Assembly (NCBI GenBank): GCA_035274425.1 | Contig: DATEOC010000016.1 | Span: 8,290 to 72,289 of the forward strand | From: JADMIH01 sp035274425 | GTDB taxonomy: Bacteria > Chloroflexota > Chloroflexia > QHBQ01 > JADMIH01 | Direction of reading: 5' to 3' | DNA length: 64,000 nt | In this document: positions 16,063 to 24,608 of the stretch, one piece after another | Layout: the number at the start of each line of letters is the position of its first letter | Numbering within the stretch: the first letter of the stretch is position 1 | Notes under the pieces: generated by a model | Databases searched by the model: none | What the model saw: only the letters and a program-made list of their open reading frames with translations | Told to the model about the DNA's origin: nothing | Translations under genes and position numbers: made by a program

Positions 16063-16209
16063 GGCGTGAAACGTGATGCGTGATGCGTGAGGGCAGGGTT
16101 GCTTGAAGCTTGTACTGAGCTTATAATTGGGACTGCTACTGCTAGGTATCAGGGTGTCAAAATTCACGTATCACGTATCACGTATCACGCATCACGTATC
16201 ACGTTTCAG
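16062..16209. repeat. Inverted pair of CACGTAT-type heptamer repeats
   Basis: The left block (about 16062-16090, ACGTGATGCGTGATGCGTGA) and the right block (about 16163-16209, six CACGTAT or CACGCAT units) are largely reverse complements. About 70 unique bases lie between. The right block ends just before the ribosome site of the ytxH gene. Confidence 0.8.
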
Positions 16210-16224
16210 GTCAGGAGGTTCAAC

Positions 16225-16473
16225 ATGGGAGTCATCGGTAAGACATTGCGCTTTACCCTGGGATTGGCCCTGGGTGTGGGGATTGGGGCGGCAGCAGCTA
16301 TGCTACTCGCTCCGCAGTCGGGCAGAGTTAGCAAAGAGCGCATACAGGGGCGGGTAGAGGAGATTATGGATGCCGCCAAGAGCGCTCAGCGCGAGCGAGA
16401 GAAAGAGCTGCAGGACTACTGGGAGCAGGAGATAGACATTCGCCACCACGATGATAGCGGCAAGAAATCGTAA
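16225..16473 (+). CDS. YtxH-like small membrane protein
   Basis: The frame is open from 16087, but those residues are translated repeat. The ATG at 16225 has AGGAGG 7 bases upstream and is chosen, giving 82 residues. One membrane segment with glycine spacing (FTLGLALGVGIGAAAAMLLAP) is followed by QSGRVSKERIQGRVEEI and a charged helix. This is the YtxH layout (membrane anchor, LAPxSG, coiled helix) found in general-stress proteins of Gram-positives. Function is unknown in the family. Confidence 0.8.
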   Translation: MGVIGKTLRFTLGLALGVGIGAAAAMLLAPQSGRVSKERIQGRVEEIMDAAKSAQREREKELQDYWEQEIDIRHHDDSGKKS

Positions 16474-16483
16474 GAACTTTACC

Positions 16484-16636
16484 TTAAACGAAACGCCAGG
16501 ACGCTAAGACAGCCAAGAGCGCCAGGGTTATTGCGGGCTTATCAGACAATTCGGGGCAAAGGGATAATAACCTCACCCTGAATGTCCAGGCCCTCGAAAC
16601 CTGGCGCTCTCTATTCTCTTAGCGTTTTGGCGTTTA
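16484..16636. repeat. Inverted repeat of the AAACGCCAxGACGCTAAGA type
   Basis: The left arm at 16484-16527 and the right arm at about 16599-16636 are imperfect reverse complements (for example GAGCGCCAGG against CCTGGCGCTC), around a 70-base centre. The layout matches the CACAAAG element at 1410-1567. It lies between the convergent ytxH and a small unknown gene. Confidence 0.75.
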
Positions 16637-16653
16637 GATTTCCGTCGAGTTGC

Positions 16654-16863
16654 TTAACTTACGGCGAAGTGCTGGTCCACCATTATCCTGGGGAGGTCGA
16701 GGCGCTTCACCTCTGCCGATTGCGCGAAACGGCGCAGGTCGCGCTGCCGTATCGTGTAATAATCGTCGGTGCGCTGGGAGGCAAGGCGGCCATCCTCAAG
16801 AGCTTCGCAAAGCTCCGCCAGTGTGACCACGTATGACCGTTCTTGAGTCTGCATTGACTTCAT
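16654..16863 (-). CDS. Small protein of unknown function
   Basis: The frame is open from 16929, but the ATG at 16863 has AGGAG seven bases upstream, giving 69 residues beginning MKSMQTQERSYVVTLAELCE. It is probably mostly helical and contains TDDYYTIRQRDLRRFAQSAEV, which vaguely resembles small helix-turn-helix or excisionase-type proteins; I do not recognise the family. It is transcribed away from the glycosidase gene at 17141. The region 16864-17140 between them is AT-rich with a GATTTTG heptamer block at 17107-17131 and no other gene. Confidence 0.5.
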   Translation of the reverse strand: MKSMQTQERSYVVTLAELCEALEDGRLASQRTDDYYTIRQRDLRRFAQSAEVKRLDLPRIMVDQHFAVS

Positions 16864-17106
16864 TTTCTTTCTCCTGAGAGCAGTGGCACGATAGGCCAGC
16901 AGAGTACAACGTACCTCGGTGGGATGCATCCTTTTTGCAGGATGTGTGCCAACATAAGAGCGGAAGACTGCCGCTATTTTACCATTAATTGCGAGCTATG
17001 ATGTTAACAACGATTATCGAACCAAAAAGGTTCATTATTTTAAATATCCCCTCTGGCGGGCGCTGAATATAGCCCATTGGGGCTAACGCGGGAATTACTT
17101 TAGGTA

Positions 17107-17131
17107 TTCGGATTTTGGATTTTGGATTGGA
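17107..17131. repeat. GATTTTG heptamer repeat upstream of glycosidase
   Basis: About three tandem copies of GGATTTT lie immediately upstream of the truncated glycosidase frame. The same unit forms the inverted pair near lspA (25257-25396). Confidence 0.7.
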
Positions 17132-17140
17132 GGTTCATAG

Positions 17141-18562
17141 GTGGGACCTGGCAGTTACGGCATAAAGAGGGCGATCAACGAGATGAGGGCTATATTCGCC
17201 TGCCAGTGGCAGAATGGGATGTTGCCTCAGATACGCTTCATGCCTGGGCAGAGCGGCTACAGGCCCGACGCCGCCGACTGGGGCGTGACCGCAGCTATAT
17301 CTGGAACGACCGCGCTACGCACATCAGGCATCACACAGCCTCCCATCGTTGGGCTGTGCCTCTATGAGGTTTTCGAGAAGATTGGAGAGGAGGCCCAGGA
17401 GCGGTATCGCGATGACTTTGTCGCAATGGCCGAGGGGGTTGAGAAGTATCACAATTGGCTCTTTCGCGAGCGCGATCCTCGACAGGAGCATATTGTCGCG
17501 TGCTTACACCCCTGGGAGACCGGCACCGACAACTCCCCGGCCTTCGACCCCCTGATTGACGCCACAAGATCTTACATCGACGGGATAGGACTGCCAGTAG
17601 ACACCTTTGGGCGGGCCGACACTCAGCACGTCAGAGGAGAGCACCGCCCGACCGACCGCGACTATGCTGCCTACTTTGGTCTGATGGCCCTCTTCAAGCG
17701 GCATCATTACAACCAGGAGACTATTATTGCCGAGACCCCCTTTCTACTTCAGGATGTCCTGTTCAATACGCTCCTGGTAGCCTCGCTACAGTCGCTGGCT
17801 AGGCTGCAAAGTATGCTGGCAGAAATGGAAGATGAGGGCAACACACGCGCAGGCGAGCTTCTGGAACTCTCAGAGCAGAACATTGACAAAGCAGAAGCTC
17901 TAGCAAGTGCCATGCGGCGCAAGATGTGGGACGAGCAAAGTGGCTTCTTCTACAGCTATGATGTGAAAGAGCGGCGATTGCTGAAAACCCCTACAGTGTC
18001 AAGCCTCATGCCTTTGATGGCGGGCGTGGCGAATCGTCAGCAAGCTGCACGACTTATAGCCCACGCGAGCAACCCTGATGAGTTCTGGACTGAAGTACCC
18101 TTACCCTCGACAGCGATCAATAGCTCATCTTTCAACCCACTGCGCTATTGGTCCGGCCCCAGTTGGCCCGTGACGAACTGGCTGGTTTACCGCGGGTTAG
18201 TGGAACATAGCTCACCCCTGGCGGAAGAGTTGTGTTTGGGAACGCTAAAGATGATTGCAGAGGGTGTTGAAGCTGACGTGGCACGACGAGCGGCGATGCA
18301 GGTGATGGAGCATCACAGTTATGGCGAGGAGTTCACTACCCCGTCCAACAAGCAGTATGCTCATGCATGGCTATGGGATAGCGCGATTGTCGCGGTGAGC
18401 TGGCCGTTGGTGGAAGAGAAACCTACTCTAATTCATGTTGAGAATAAGCCGGGCTTCTGGGAGTATTATCACCCCCACACCGGAGAGCCATTGGGCGCGG
18501 CTCCTATGGCATGGACCGCATCACTGTACCTTGAGATGCAACACGCTTTGAGGGAGAAATAA
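17141..18562 (+). CDS. MGH1/GH63-type glycoside hydrolase, apparently 5'-truncated
   Basis: The frame opens at a GTG and encodes 473 residues of an (alpha/alpha)6-barrel glycosidase. Recognisable parts are QWQNGMLPQIRFMPG, CLHPWETGTDNSPAFDP (the acid Asp/Glu region of mannosylglycerate-hydrolase and GH63 enzymes) and YWSGPSWPVTNWLVYRGL, then YAHAWLWDSAIVAVSWP. Substrates in this group are alpha-glucosides or glucosyl/mannosylglycerate. The N-terminal strand-helix pair with the WDS/T motif that usually precedes this start is missing. In another frame just upstream the bases read RWDLAVTA then a stop, which resembles the lost motif. A heptamer repeat sits at the break. I suspect a frameshifted or truncated gene; a shorter functional version cannot be excluded. 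Confidence 0.75.
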   Translation: MGPGSYGIKRAINEMRAIFACQWQNGMLPQIRFMPGQSGYRPDAADWGVTAAISGTTALRTSGITQPPIVGLCLYEVFEKIGEEAQERYRDDFVAMAEGVEKYHNWLFRERDPRQEHIVACLHPWETGTDNSPAFDPLIDATRSYIDGIGLPVDTFGRADTQHVRGEHRPTDRDYAAYFGLMALFKRHHYNQETIIAETPFLLQDVLFNTLLVASLQSLARLQSMLAEMEDEGNTRAGELLELSEQNIDKAEALASAMRRKMWDEQSGFFYSYDVKERRLLKTPTVSSLMPLMAGVANRQQAARLIAHASNPDEFWTEVPLPSTAINSSSFNPLRYWSGPSWPVTNWLVYRGLVEHSSPLAEELCLGTLKMIAEGVEADVARRAAMQVMEHHSYGEEFTTPSNKQYAHAWLWDSAIVAVSWPLVEEKPTLIHVENKPGFWEYYHPHTGEPLGAAPMAWTASLYLEMQHALREK

Positions 18563-18624
18563 GGCCAGAGGAAATCCAAGAGAAGTACGATCATTATCTG
18601 GTAACATGTAATAGTCTCAGTCGT

Positions 18625-20874
18625 CTACTTTACCCTTACTATTAGCATTTCGCGGCCGCGATCAGGTATACCGTCGGGCGTTATGACCACCGCGTCGCTG
18701 TCTGTGCTCGCATAAGCTGCCCACTCTCCACCTGGAGAGATCGGTACGAGATCCTGCACGCCGCCCCAGCCAAGCTCGCCTAATGATGGCTCGTGATCGT
18801 AGAAGCGCGCATAGCGGGCGCTGCTTGTAGCAAAATCGTGGAGAGTTACGGCTCCCTCTTGTATCACTTCCAGCCATTTGCCAGGTTCCAGCCACCACAT
18901 GTTGGAGGTGAGGTTTTCGTGCAGCACTTCCAGCCTGCCGTCGTGATGGCGCCGCACCACGTCGCCTGAGGCGTAGTATTTTCTGCCCGTCACCCAATAG
19001 TAAATAGAGCCATCCTGCCCTTCGCCCAGGAATAAAATGGAGCCATCCCACTGGTGTTCTGCCAGGACCTCGGGCTGGCCACCAGGCACCAAGCTGTAGA
19101 GAGTGGAGCGCCCAGATGCCCCTGCGGTGTGGGTAGAGTAGAGGAGGGTCGAACCATCAGTTCGCCAGTGGAGGCGCACCAACTGCCACTGCATGAAGTA
19201 AGCGCTGCCTAGACTCCACACCAGGCCATCAGGCTTATATCTGAACACCTGGCCGGTAGCGGAGTCCCAAATAGCAATTGCCTGCACCTCTGGCTCAGGG
19301 TCCCTTTGACCTATTCTCTCACATGGGATGCAGGGATCGGGCAGGCGCTCGGCCCAATCGCCAGGCGGGGCGGTGGCCTCCACCCAGGCAACACGGCGGC
19401 CATCCGGCGTTGCTGCCCAGTCACGTATCCATGGGCCACCCGATGTGAGCGTGATAGGCGCGCCCGTGTAGGGAGAGAGGAGCATGAGGAGTAGGCCGCT
19501 TATGTCGCCCGTCTGGTAGAGGAGCGGCATGCCATATTCGCAAGGACAATGCGCACCCCCTTCTTTAGCCAGGACACGAATCTTGTGGCTGCTTGCGTCC
19601 ACCAACAGGAGTCTGCTCTTGCCGTGTGGCTCACCCGTCGCCGGGGAGGCGCCCAGGTAAAGAAGAAAAGTGTCCTCGCTCAACCATGTCGGGCTACCGG
19701 GGCTGAGTGCTAAGCCAGGCTCGTGCACCTCAGCACCCGCCCACTGAGGCACGGCTGCATCGCGGTCGTAGACGGTTTGCTCTTGCTTTGTCGCCACATC
19801 GTAATATGACACGCCCCATATATCTTCTGTTGCCCCGATAAGCTTGAGGGCTCGTTTACCGTCCGGGTGGGGCACGCTTCCGTAAGGGGCATACCACTCC
19901 GGCGGCGGGGGGTTATACTTTTCGATTGTGCCCAATTGCAGGTCCACGAGGTAGCGGGAGCCTTCATAGGGAGCCTTCCCAGAGGACCAAAGGACCTGAA
20001 AGCGCGAAGGCCCTAACCAGCTTGGCATGCCTCCAACCCCGAAGCGGACTATGCCTCTATGCGGATACACTCGATAGCCATCGCCCACCTTGACCAGTGA
20101 GATGGGGCTGCCGTCGGCTGGAGTTGGCAGAGGAGTGGCGCTGGGGGGTAGCGGTGTGGGTGTCGCGGGCAGTATCGCGCGGAGTTCTTCCTTGAAGGTC
20201 TTGACGGGCATATTTTCATATTGCTTGGCTCCAGCGCCCGTCTGCACGCCCGCGTCTTCGCGAAGGAAAAATATGCCTGCGGTGGTCCCCAGGATAGAGT
20301 AGTTGTTGGGAGTCCCGCCAAAGAAGAGCATGAACTTATGGGGAGAAAAACCATCGGTGTTGCCGATCAGGTTTCGGGGCAGATAGGCCAGGTCGTCCCA
20401 GTTCTTGCTCGTATCCAGGGTGAGGCGCAGGATATTGTCTTTGACCCCAGGCTCATTCTTATGCCACTCGTGCGCGTAGAATATGAAGGTATAGGAGCCG
20501 GGTCTCTTTTCCGAGCCGATAATCTGCGCCTCTGCTACGACGCTGGCATTGAATACAAGTGAGTGAAGGTCCCACAGTGGTTTGGGAGTGGGGATAGGGC
20601 TGAGCGAAGCGGGTGTGGGGTAAGCCTCTGTGGTAGATGCTGGGGGAGGTAGCATGGGCACCTCACCGGTTGACACCGCTGCCGGAGGAAGGAGGGTGGG
20701 TGTAGAAGGCATGGGCTGGGCGATGGGCACAGGGACGATGCTGTTAGCGGGACGCAGCAAGCGCATACCAACGGCGAGTGCAGCCAACATCATCACCACG
20801 AGTAGACCCGCCGCAGCCACCGATGGGCGCAGCCGCAGACCCCTTAGAATGTTTACTATCATACTAGCTCCCAA
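18625..20874 (-). CDS. Membrane-anchored extracellular protein, probable beta-propeller
   Basis: The 749-residue protein has a membrane anchor at about residues 18-38 (AAAGLLVVMMLAALAVGM), then a linker of about 60 residues rich in Pro, Thr and Ser. A middle domain (about 100-230, including YTFIFYAHEWHKNEPG) is of unknown type. A Pro-rich spacer precedes a long C-terminal region with TolB/WD-like strands such as SPTWLSEDTFLLYLGAS, TPDGRRVAWVEATA and SPGGEWAAYASTDSDAVVITPDG. I do not recognise a precise family. The fold suggests a surface or periplasmic propeller that binds protein or sugar. The start may be the ATG at residue 5. It is divergent from no gene and stands alone. Confidence 0.6.
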   Translation of the reverse strand: MGASMIVNILRGLRLRPSVAAAGLLVVMMLAALAVGMRLLRPANSIVPVPIAQPMPSTPTLLPPAAVSTGEVPMLPPPASTTEAYPTPASLSPIPTPKPLWDLHSLVFNASVVAEAQIIGSEKRPGSYTFIFYAHEWHKNEPGVKDNILRLTLDTSKNWDDLAYLPRNLIGNTDGFSPHKFMLFFGGTPNNYSILGTTAGIFFLREDAGVQTGAGAKQYENMPVKTFKEELRAILPATPTPLPPSATPLPTPADGSPISLVKVGDGYRVYPHRGIVRFGVGGMPSWLGPSRFQVLWSSGKAPYEGSRYLVDLQLGTIEKYNPPPPEWYAPYGSVPHPDGKRALKLIGATEDIWGVSYYDVATKQEQTVYDRDAAVPQWAGAEVHEPGLALSPGSPTWLSEDTFLLYLGASPATGEPHGKSRLLLVDASSHKIRVLAKEGGAHCPCEYGMPLLYQTGDISGLLLMLLSPYTGAPITLTSGGPWIRDWAATPDGRRVAWVEATAPPGDWAERLPDPCIPCERIGQRDPEPEVQAIAIWDSATGQVFRYKPDGLVWSLGSAYFMQWQLVRLHWRTDGSTLLYSTHTAGASGRSTLYSLVPGGQPEVLAEHQWDGSILFLGEGQDGSIYYWVTGRKYYASGDVVRRHHDGRLEVLHENLTSNMWWLEPGKWLEVIQEGAVTLHDFATSSARYARFYDHEPSLGELGWGGVQDLVPISPGGEWAAYASTDSDAVVITPDGIPDRGREMLIVRVK

Positions 20875-20982
20875 ACTTCACGAGGTCTATCAATGCATTT
20901 GTAATCTACAGATAGTATACGCTATGATAGCAAACAAGCCTCTAAAGATAACCACTGTCGAGCCTATTCTTCCTATTCGGCG

Positions 20983-21348
20983 CTACTTTGCGTCACTACT
21001 TCCCGCACGCAACAGGTCTATCGTTTCCATTGCGTGTCGCAGATGCGGGATAACAATGCTCCCGCCTACCACCAGCGCGACATTGAGCGCATCTGTTAGC
21101 TCGTCGTCGGTCCAACCCGCGTCTACGCACTGGATAAGGTGGTAATCAATACAGTCATTGCATCGCAAGACTGTGGAAGCGACTAATCCCAACAACTCTT
21201 TCGTCTTCCCTGGGAGCGCACCGTCGTTGTAAGCTACTGTATCAAGGTTGAAAAAGCGATTGATGCCCAGGTGGCCCGCTCCCAGGATGCGCTCGTTCAT
21301 CCGCTTGCGGTATTCACCGAACTCTTCTAGCCTTCCTCGTGATGCCAT
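20983..21348 (-). CDS. Carboxymuconolactone decarboxylase family (AhpD-like) protein
   Basis: This 121-residue single-domain protein has the AhpD-type redox motif LRCNDCIDYHLIQCVDAG, with a CxxC and a nearby His. The family includes alkylhydroperoxidase AhpD-like enzymes that use the two cysteines to reduce peroxides, as well as decarboxylases. The CxxC favours a peroxidase-type role. It is on the same strand as plsC and the MFS gene, but a heptamer hairpin lies in the 73-base gap, so co-transcription is uncertain. Confidence 0.85.
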   Translation of the reverse strand: MASRGRLEEFGEYRKRMNERILGAGHLGINRFFNLDTVAYNDGALPGKTKELLGLVASTVLRCNDCIDYHLIQCVDAGWTDDELTDALNVALVVGGSIVIPHLRHAMETIDLLRAGSSDAK

Positions 21349-21365
21349 TGGTGGTCTCCTTTACG

Positions 21366-21421
21366 GGCGAAAGACGAAGGACGAAAAAGGCCATTCGTCC
21401 TTCGTCCTTCGTCTTTCGTCC
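21366..21421. repeat. Inverted pair of ACGAAGG/TTCGTCC heptamers
   Basis: ACGAAGG units at 21366-21386 face TTCGTCC/TTCGTCT units at 21393-21421 with a six-base loop. It is the same family as the pair after thrS (14974-15063). It fills the space between plsC and the AhpD-like gene. Confidence 0.85.
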
Positions 21422-22150
21422 TCACAAAAGCTTCGTCAGCCAGCGCCGCAGGAGTTTCACCCGTGCGCGCTCGTGGTCGCCGGGGAGGAGGGTGCGCATC
21501 GAGGCGTCCAGCGTGGCGGTGCCGGCTCGTATCTTGTCGCGCATATCGCCATCAGCTTGAGAGCTATAGATAGGCTTTCCGACGCGGACCGTCAGCTTGC
21601 GGCGCAGCCATAGCTCCTGCGTGCCCGTCAAACCCACCGGAACGAGAGGGTAGCCGGAGACTACGGAGAGGTGTGATGCGCCATGTTTTAGCTCGTGCAG
21701 TGCCCCTTCTTCCTCACCTAATTTCCCTTCGGGGAAGATGAGTACGGAGCCACCGCGACGCATCACATCCTGCATCGTCTCAAGCGCCTCACGTGGCTTG
21801 TCGCGGTCCAGGGACACCATTATTTCCAGCTTGTCTATCACGCGGTTGCGGAAGGTGGAGATGTGCGCAACCTCCTTCTCCCCCACCACGTAGATACGCG
21901 GCTCTACGGGAAAGAAGAGGAGGGGTAGGAAAGGGTCGGCCCAGCCTAGATGGTTTACGCAAAGGATCGCTGGCCCAGGGGGCAACTTCTCCAACCCTCT
22001 TACGCGCACCCTGAAGGCGAGACAAAATAGGCCCTTCACCACCAACCGAAAGAGGCGCAATGGCAAGCGTGCGCGAGAGGCATCGCCCTGTTGAACGTGC
22101 AGGCCATTCTTCTTGGGCGCAACTTCAGTTGCCGTCTCTACAGCGTTCAT
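21422..22150 (-). CDS. plsC: 1-acyl-sn-glycerol-3-phosphate acyltransferase family protein
   Basis: The 242-residue protein has the acyltransferase signatures NHLGWADPF (NHx4D, catalytic His-Asp) near residue 66, and FPEGKLGEEEGA (the glycerol-phosphate-binding EGx) near residue 140. PlsC transfers a second acyl chain to lysophosphatidate at the membrane. A 25-residue polar N-terminal tail precedes one hydrophobic helix (LFRLVVKGLFCLAF). The start lies one base after the stop of the MFS gene, so the two are translationally coupled; the link between this acyltransferase and the transporter is unexplained. Confidence 0.88.
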   Translation of the reverse strand: MNAVETATEVAPKKNGLHVQQGDASRARLPLRLFRLVVKGLFCLAFRVRVRGLEKLPPGPAILCVNHLGWADPFLPLLFFPVEPRIYVVGEKEVAHISTFRNRVIDKLEIMVSLDRDKPREALETMQDVMRRGGSVLIFPEGKLGEEEGALHELKHGASHLSVVSGYPLVPVGLTGTQELWLRRKLTVRVGKPIYSSQADGDMRDKIRAGTATLDASMRTLLPGDHERARVKLLRRWLTKLL

Positions 22151-22151
22151 T

Positions 22152-23474
22152 CTAGTACTCCTCAGCGGCCCGGCGCTCCGGCTTCACACTCTGCAATATG
22201 ATAGCCGCCAGCACTATCATCACCCCGGCGAAGATGAACGACCAACGATAGCTACCGCTCTCACCAATAAATATTCCCATCACCCCCACTACACCACCGG
22301 CCAGCACGGACCCAAGCGGCTGTGCAAGCGACCACATAGCCGATCCCAGCCCCAGCAGCTCGGCAGTTCGCTTGCGCGGTATGAGATCAACCAGCAGGGC
22401 GATCAGGGGTGCGGATGTCGCCGCGTTGCCGATACCGATGATGCCGAGCGCTATCGCGGCCTGAGTTAGATTGGCGCTCTGAGAACCGACAATTGCGCCT
22501 ATGCCGTACACAAGCAACCCTACCGTGATGACCCTCTTCTTCCCAATACGGTCCGCCAGCATCCCGAATGGTACGGCGAAAATGGCCGTGCTAACTACGA
22601 AGGCCAGGGGAAGCAAGAATACCTCACTATCAGTAAGCCCCAGGGCTTTCTTGCCAAAGAGGGTCACGAAGGGCGTGGCCCCACCCGCACCTATCCAGTA
22701 GAGGCCGAGTGCGAGGGTGTATTTAGCCGCCTCTCGGTAGCGCAGCAGCTCGCTGAAGTAGGCAAGAGGGCCTGGCCTCTCCCCCTTCGCGACCTCCACG
22801 TGTGCGGGGGCTGGGCGTTCTCTAACTGTAAAGAAAGTAAAGGCGAAGGTGGCAATCAGTATGCCTATCACAATGGCAAATACCAGCAACTCACTATCTT
22901 CCCAGAGGAAGTTTGCTATCAGCGCGAAAGTGATGATGCCAAGGGCGGTCGTCATCCCTATGAACCCGCCTACGCGTCCCCTGTGCTGGGGCGGGAAGAG
23001 GTCGGCCATCAGTGCGTTGTAGGGGTCCATCGCCACCGCCAGGAAGAACGAACCAATGGTCATCAGCAGGAGCATGAGCCAGAAATCGGGGTGGAAAGCG
23101 AGAAGTATAAGTGAGAGGGACATCAAGGGCACGCCAATCAGGAAGAATGGCCTACGCCTGCCAAGCGGGGTACGCGTGCGATCACTGAGGCGCCCCACTA
23201 TGGGTTGGACGAATGCCCCCACAAATGACCTCTCATTTGCGAGCAACCCTATCAGGGAGGGGTGCAGACCGTAGCTCTCAAGGTAGAGTGGCATACCGAG
23301 ATTGAAGAGGCCGTACACCACCGACGCGCCCAGGTTGGCGACGCTGTAGCGTGCTGCCAGGCCCGCGGTGAAGGCACCTTCTACGTGGGTCTCCTCCTTT
23401 AAGCTGTCAGGCGGCGTGCTTGTCGCTACGACCTCATCTCCTAAGGCGGCAGATACTCCTATTGGTGCGTCCAT
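22152..23474 (-). CDS. MFS transporter, SLC45/GPH-like
   Basis: The 440-residue protein has 12 predicted membrane helices. The loop between helices 2 and 3, VGRLSDRTRTPLGRRRPFFLIGVP, is typical of the GPH/SLC45 sugar:cation symporter group (maltose or sucrose transporters in bacteria and eukaryotes). FGMLADRIGKKRV repeats the MFS loop in the second half. A sugar substrate is plausible but unproven. It is the first gene of a tightly spaced pair with plsC. A ribosome site AGGAG precedes the ATG. Confidence 0.85.
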   Translation of the reverse strand: MDAPIGVSAALGDEVVATSTPPDSLKEETHVEGAFTAGLAARYSVANLGASVVYGLFNLGMPLYLESYGLHPSLIGLLANERSFVGAFVQPIVGRLSDRTRTPLGRRRPFFLIGVPLMSLSLILLAFHPDFWLMLLLMTIGSFFLAVAMDPYNALMADLFPPQHRGRVGGFIGMTTALGIITFALIANFLWEDSELLVFAIVIGILIATFAFTFFTVRERPAPAHVEVAKGERPGPLAYFSELLRYREAAKYTLALGLYWIGAGGATPFVTLFGKKALGLTDSEVFLLPLAFVVSTAIFAVPFGMLADRIGKKRVITVGLLVYGIGAIVGSQSANLTQAAIALGIIGIGNAATSAPLIALLVDLIPRKRTAELLGLGSAMWSLAQPLGSVLAGGVVGVMGIFIGESGSYRWSFIFAGVMIVLAAIILQSVKPERRAAEEY

Positions 23475-23608
23475 TTAGCTCTCCTTTACCGGCCGGTTAT
23501 GACCGATAGAGACACTATATCAGAGGATTATAGCTTTTTCGTCGGCAGAACTGCCGATTTGCGGAGGAATGTATTGTTTATTAGGTAAGCACTATTGCCT
23601 ATTCCGCT

Positions 23609-24595
23609 TCAAGCTGGAGTCAAAGATGGCAGATTTTCCAATGCAGTCTGCAACTCCTCCGGCAGGTCGCTGGTGAACTCGCGCCACTCGCCCGTTGAAG
23701 GTATCGTGAACCCAAGACGGTGAGCGTGCAGGAACTGGCGCACCAAACCTAACTTCGCACCATCCTTGAGAGTGCGCTTGCCGTAAACGGGGTCGCCCAG
23801 GATAGGGTGTCCCGTCGAGGCCATGTGGACCCTGATCTGGTGGGTGCGCCCCGTTTCGAGCGTTGCGCGAACGAGGGTGTATCTCCCCAATTCACGCTCG
23901 GTGGAGTAGCGGGTGCGAGCCGGCCTCCCGCCCGTTACGATTGCCATGCGCTGGCGATCACGCGGGTCGCGAGCGATGGGAGCGTCAATAACCCCTGACG
24001 GTGGACGGAGCGTACCGAGCACAACGGCTAAGTATTCTTTCAGCATCATGCGGGACGACATCTGTCGAGCCAGCGCCTCGTGAGCAGCACGCCGCTTCGC
24101 GACCACTATGAGGCCGCTGGTGTCCTTGTCGAGCCTGTGCACGATGCCGGGCCGCGCCTCATCCCCCATGTCAAGCTCTATCTCTGGCACGTGCGCGAGG
24201 AGTGCGTTGACGAGGGTACCGCCGCTGTGGCCGGGCGCGGGGTGCACGACCATACCCGCTGCCTTATCTATCACAAGCAGGTCTTCATCTTCGTATATTA
24301 CCTTGAGAGGGATATTCTCCGCTACCAGTCCGCTTGGCTGGGGAGGGGGTATAGCTAGAGAGAGGAGGTCGCCCGCCTTGATACGCTGGGCAGGCTTGGT
24401 GGCAGGTGAGCCATTGAGAGTGAGCGCCCCCGACTCGACGAGCGTCGCAGCATAGGAGCGCGACAACTCTTCAACGTGAGCGGCAACGGCGCGGTCCAGG
24501 CGCTCACCTGCCTCGGATGAGGAAACGCGCCATTCTACTATGGTAGGAGAGGGGAGGGGATGAGGGTCTTGAGAGGCAGATATATCTTGAGGCAC
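23609..24595 (-). CDS. rluD: RluD-type 23S rRNA pseudouridine synthase
   Basis: The 328-residue protein has an N-terminal S4 domain (GERLDRAVAAHVEELSRSYAATLVESGAL) and the RluA-family catalytic motif GIVHRLDKDTSGLIVVAK with the nucleophilic Asp. TGRTHQIRVHMASTGHPILGDPVYG is the second family block. RluD converts specific uridines in helix 69 of 23S rRNA; family members differ in site, so exact targets are inferred. It follows lspA by 13 bases, the same lspA-rluD arrangement seen in many bacteria. Confidence 0.93.
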   Translation of the reverse strand: MPQDISASQDPHPLPSPTIVEWRVSSSEAGERLDRAVAAHVEELSRSYAATLVESGALTLNGSPATKPAQRIKAGDLLSLAIPPPQPSGLVAENIPLKVIYEDEDLLVIDKAAGMVVHPAPGHSGGTLVNALLAHVPEIELDMGDEARPGIVHRLDKDTSGLIVVAKRRAAHEALARQMSSRMMLKEYLAVVLGTLRPPSGVIDAPIARDPRDRQRMAIVTGGRPARTRYSTERELGRYTLVRATLETGRTHQIRVHMASTGHPILGDPVYGKRTLKDGAKLGLVRQFLHAHRLGFTIPSTGEWREFTSDLPEELQTALENLPSLTPA

Positions 24596-24608
24596 GTCGG
24601 GCGCACCG

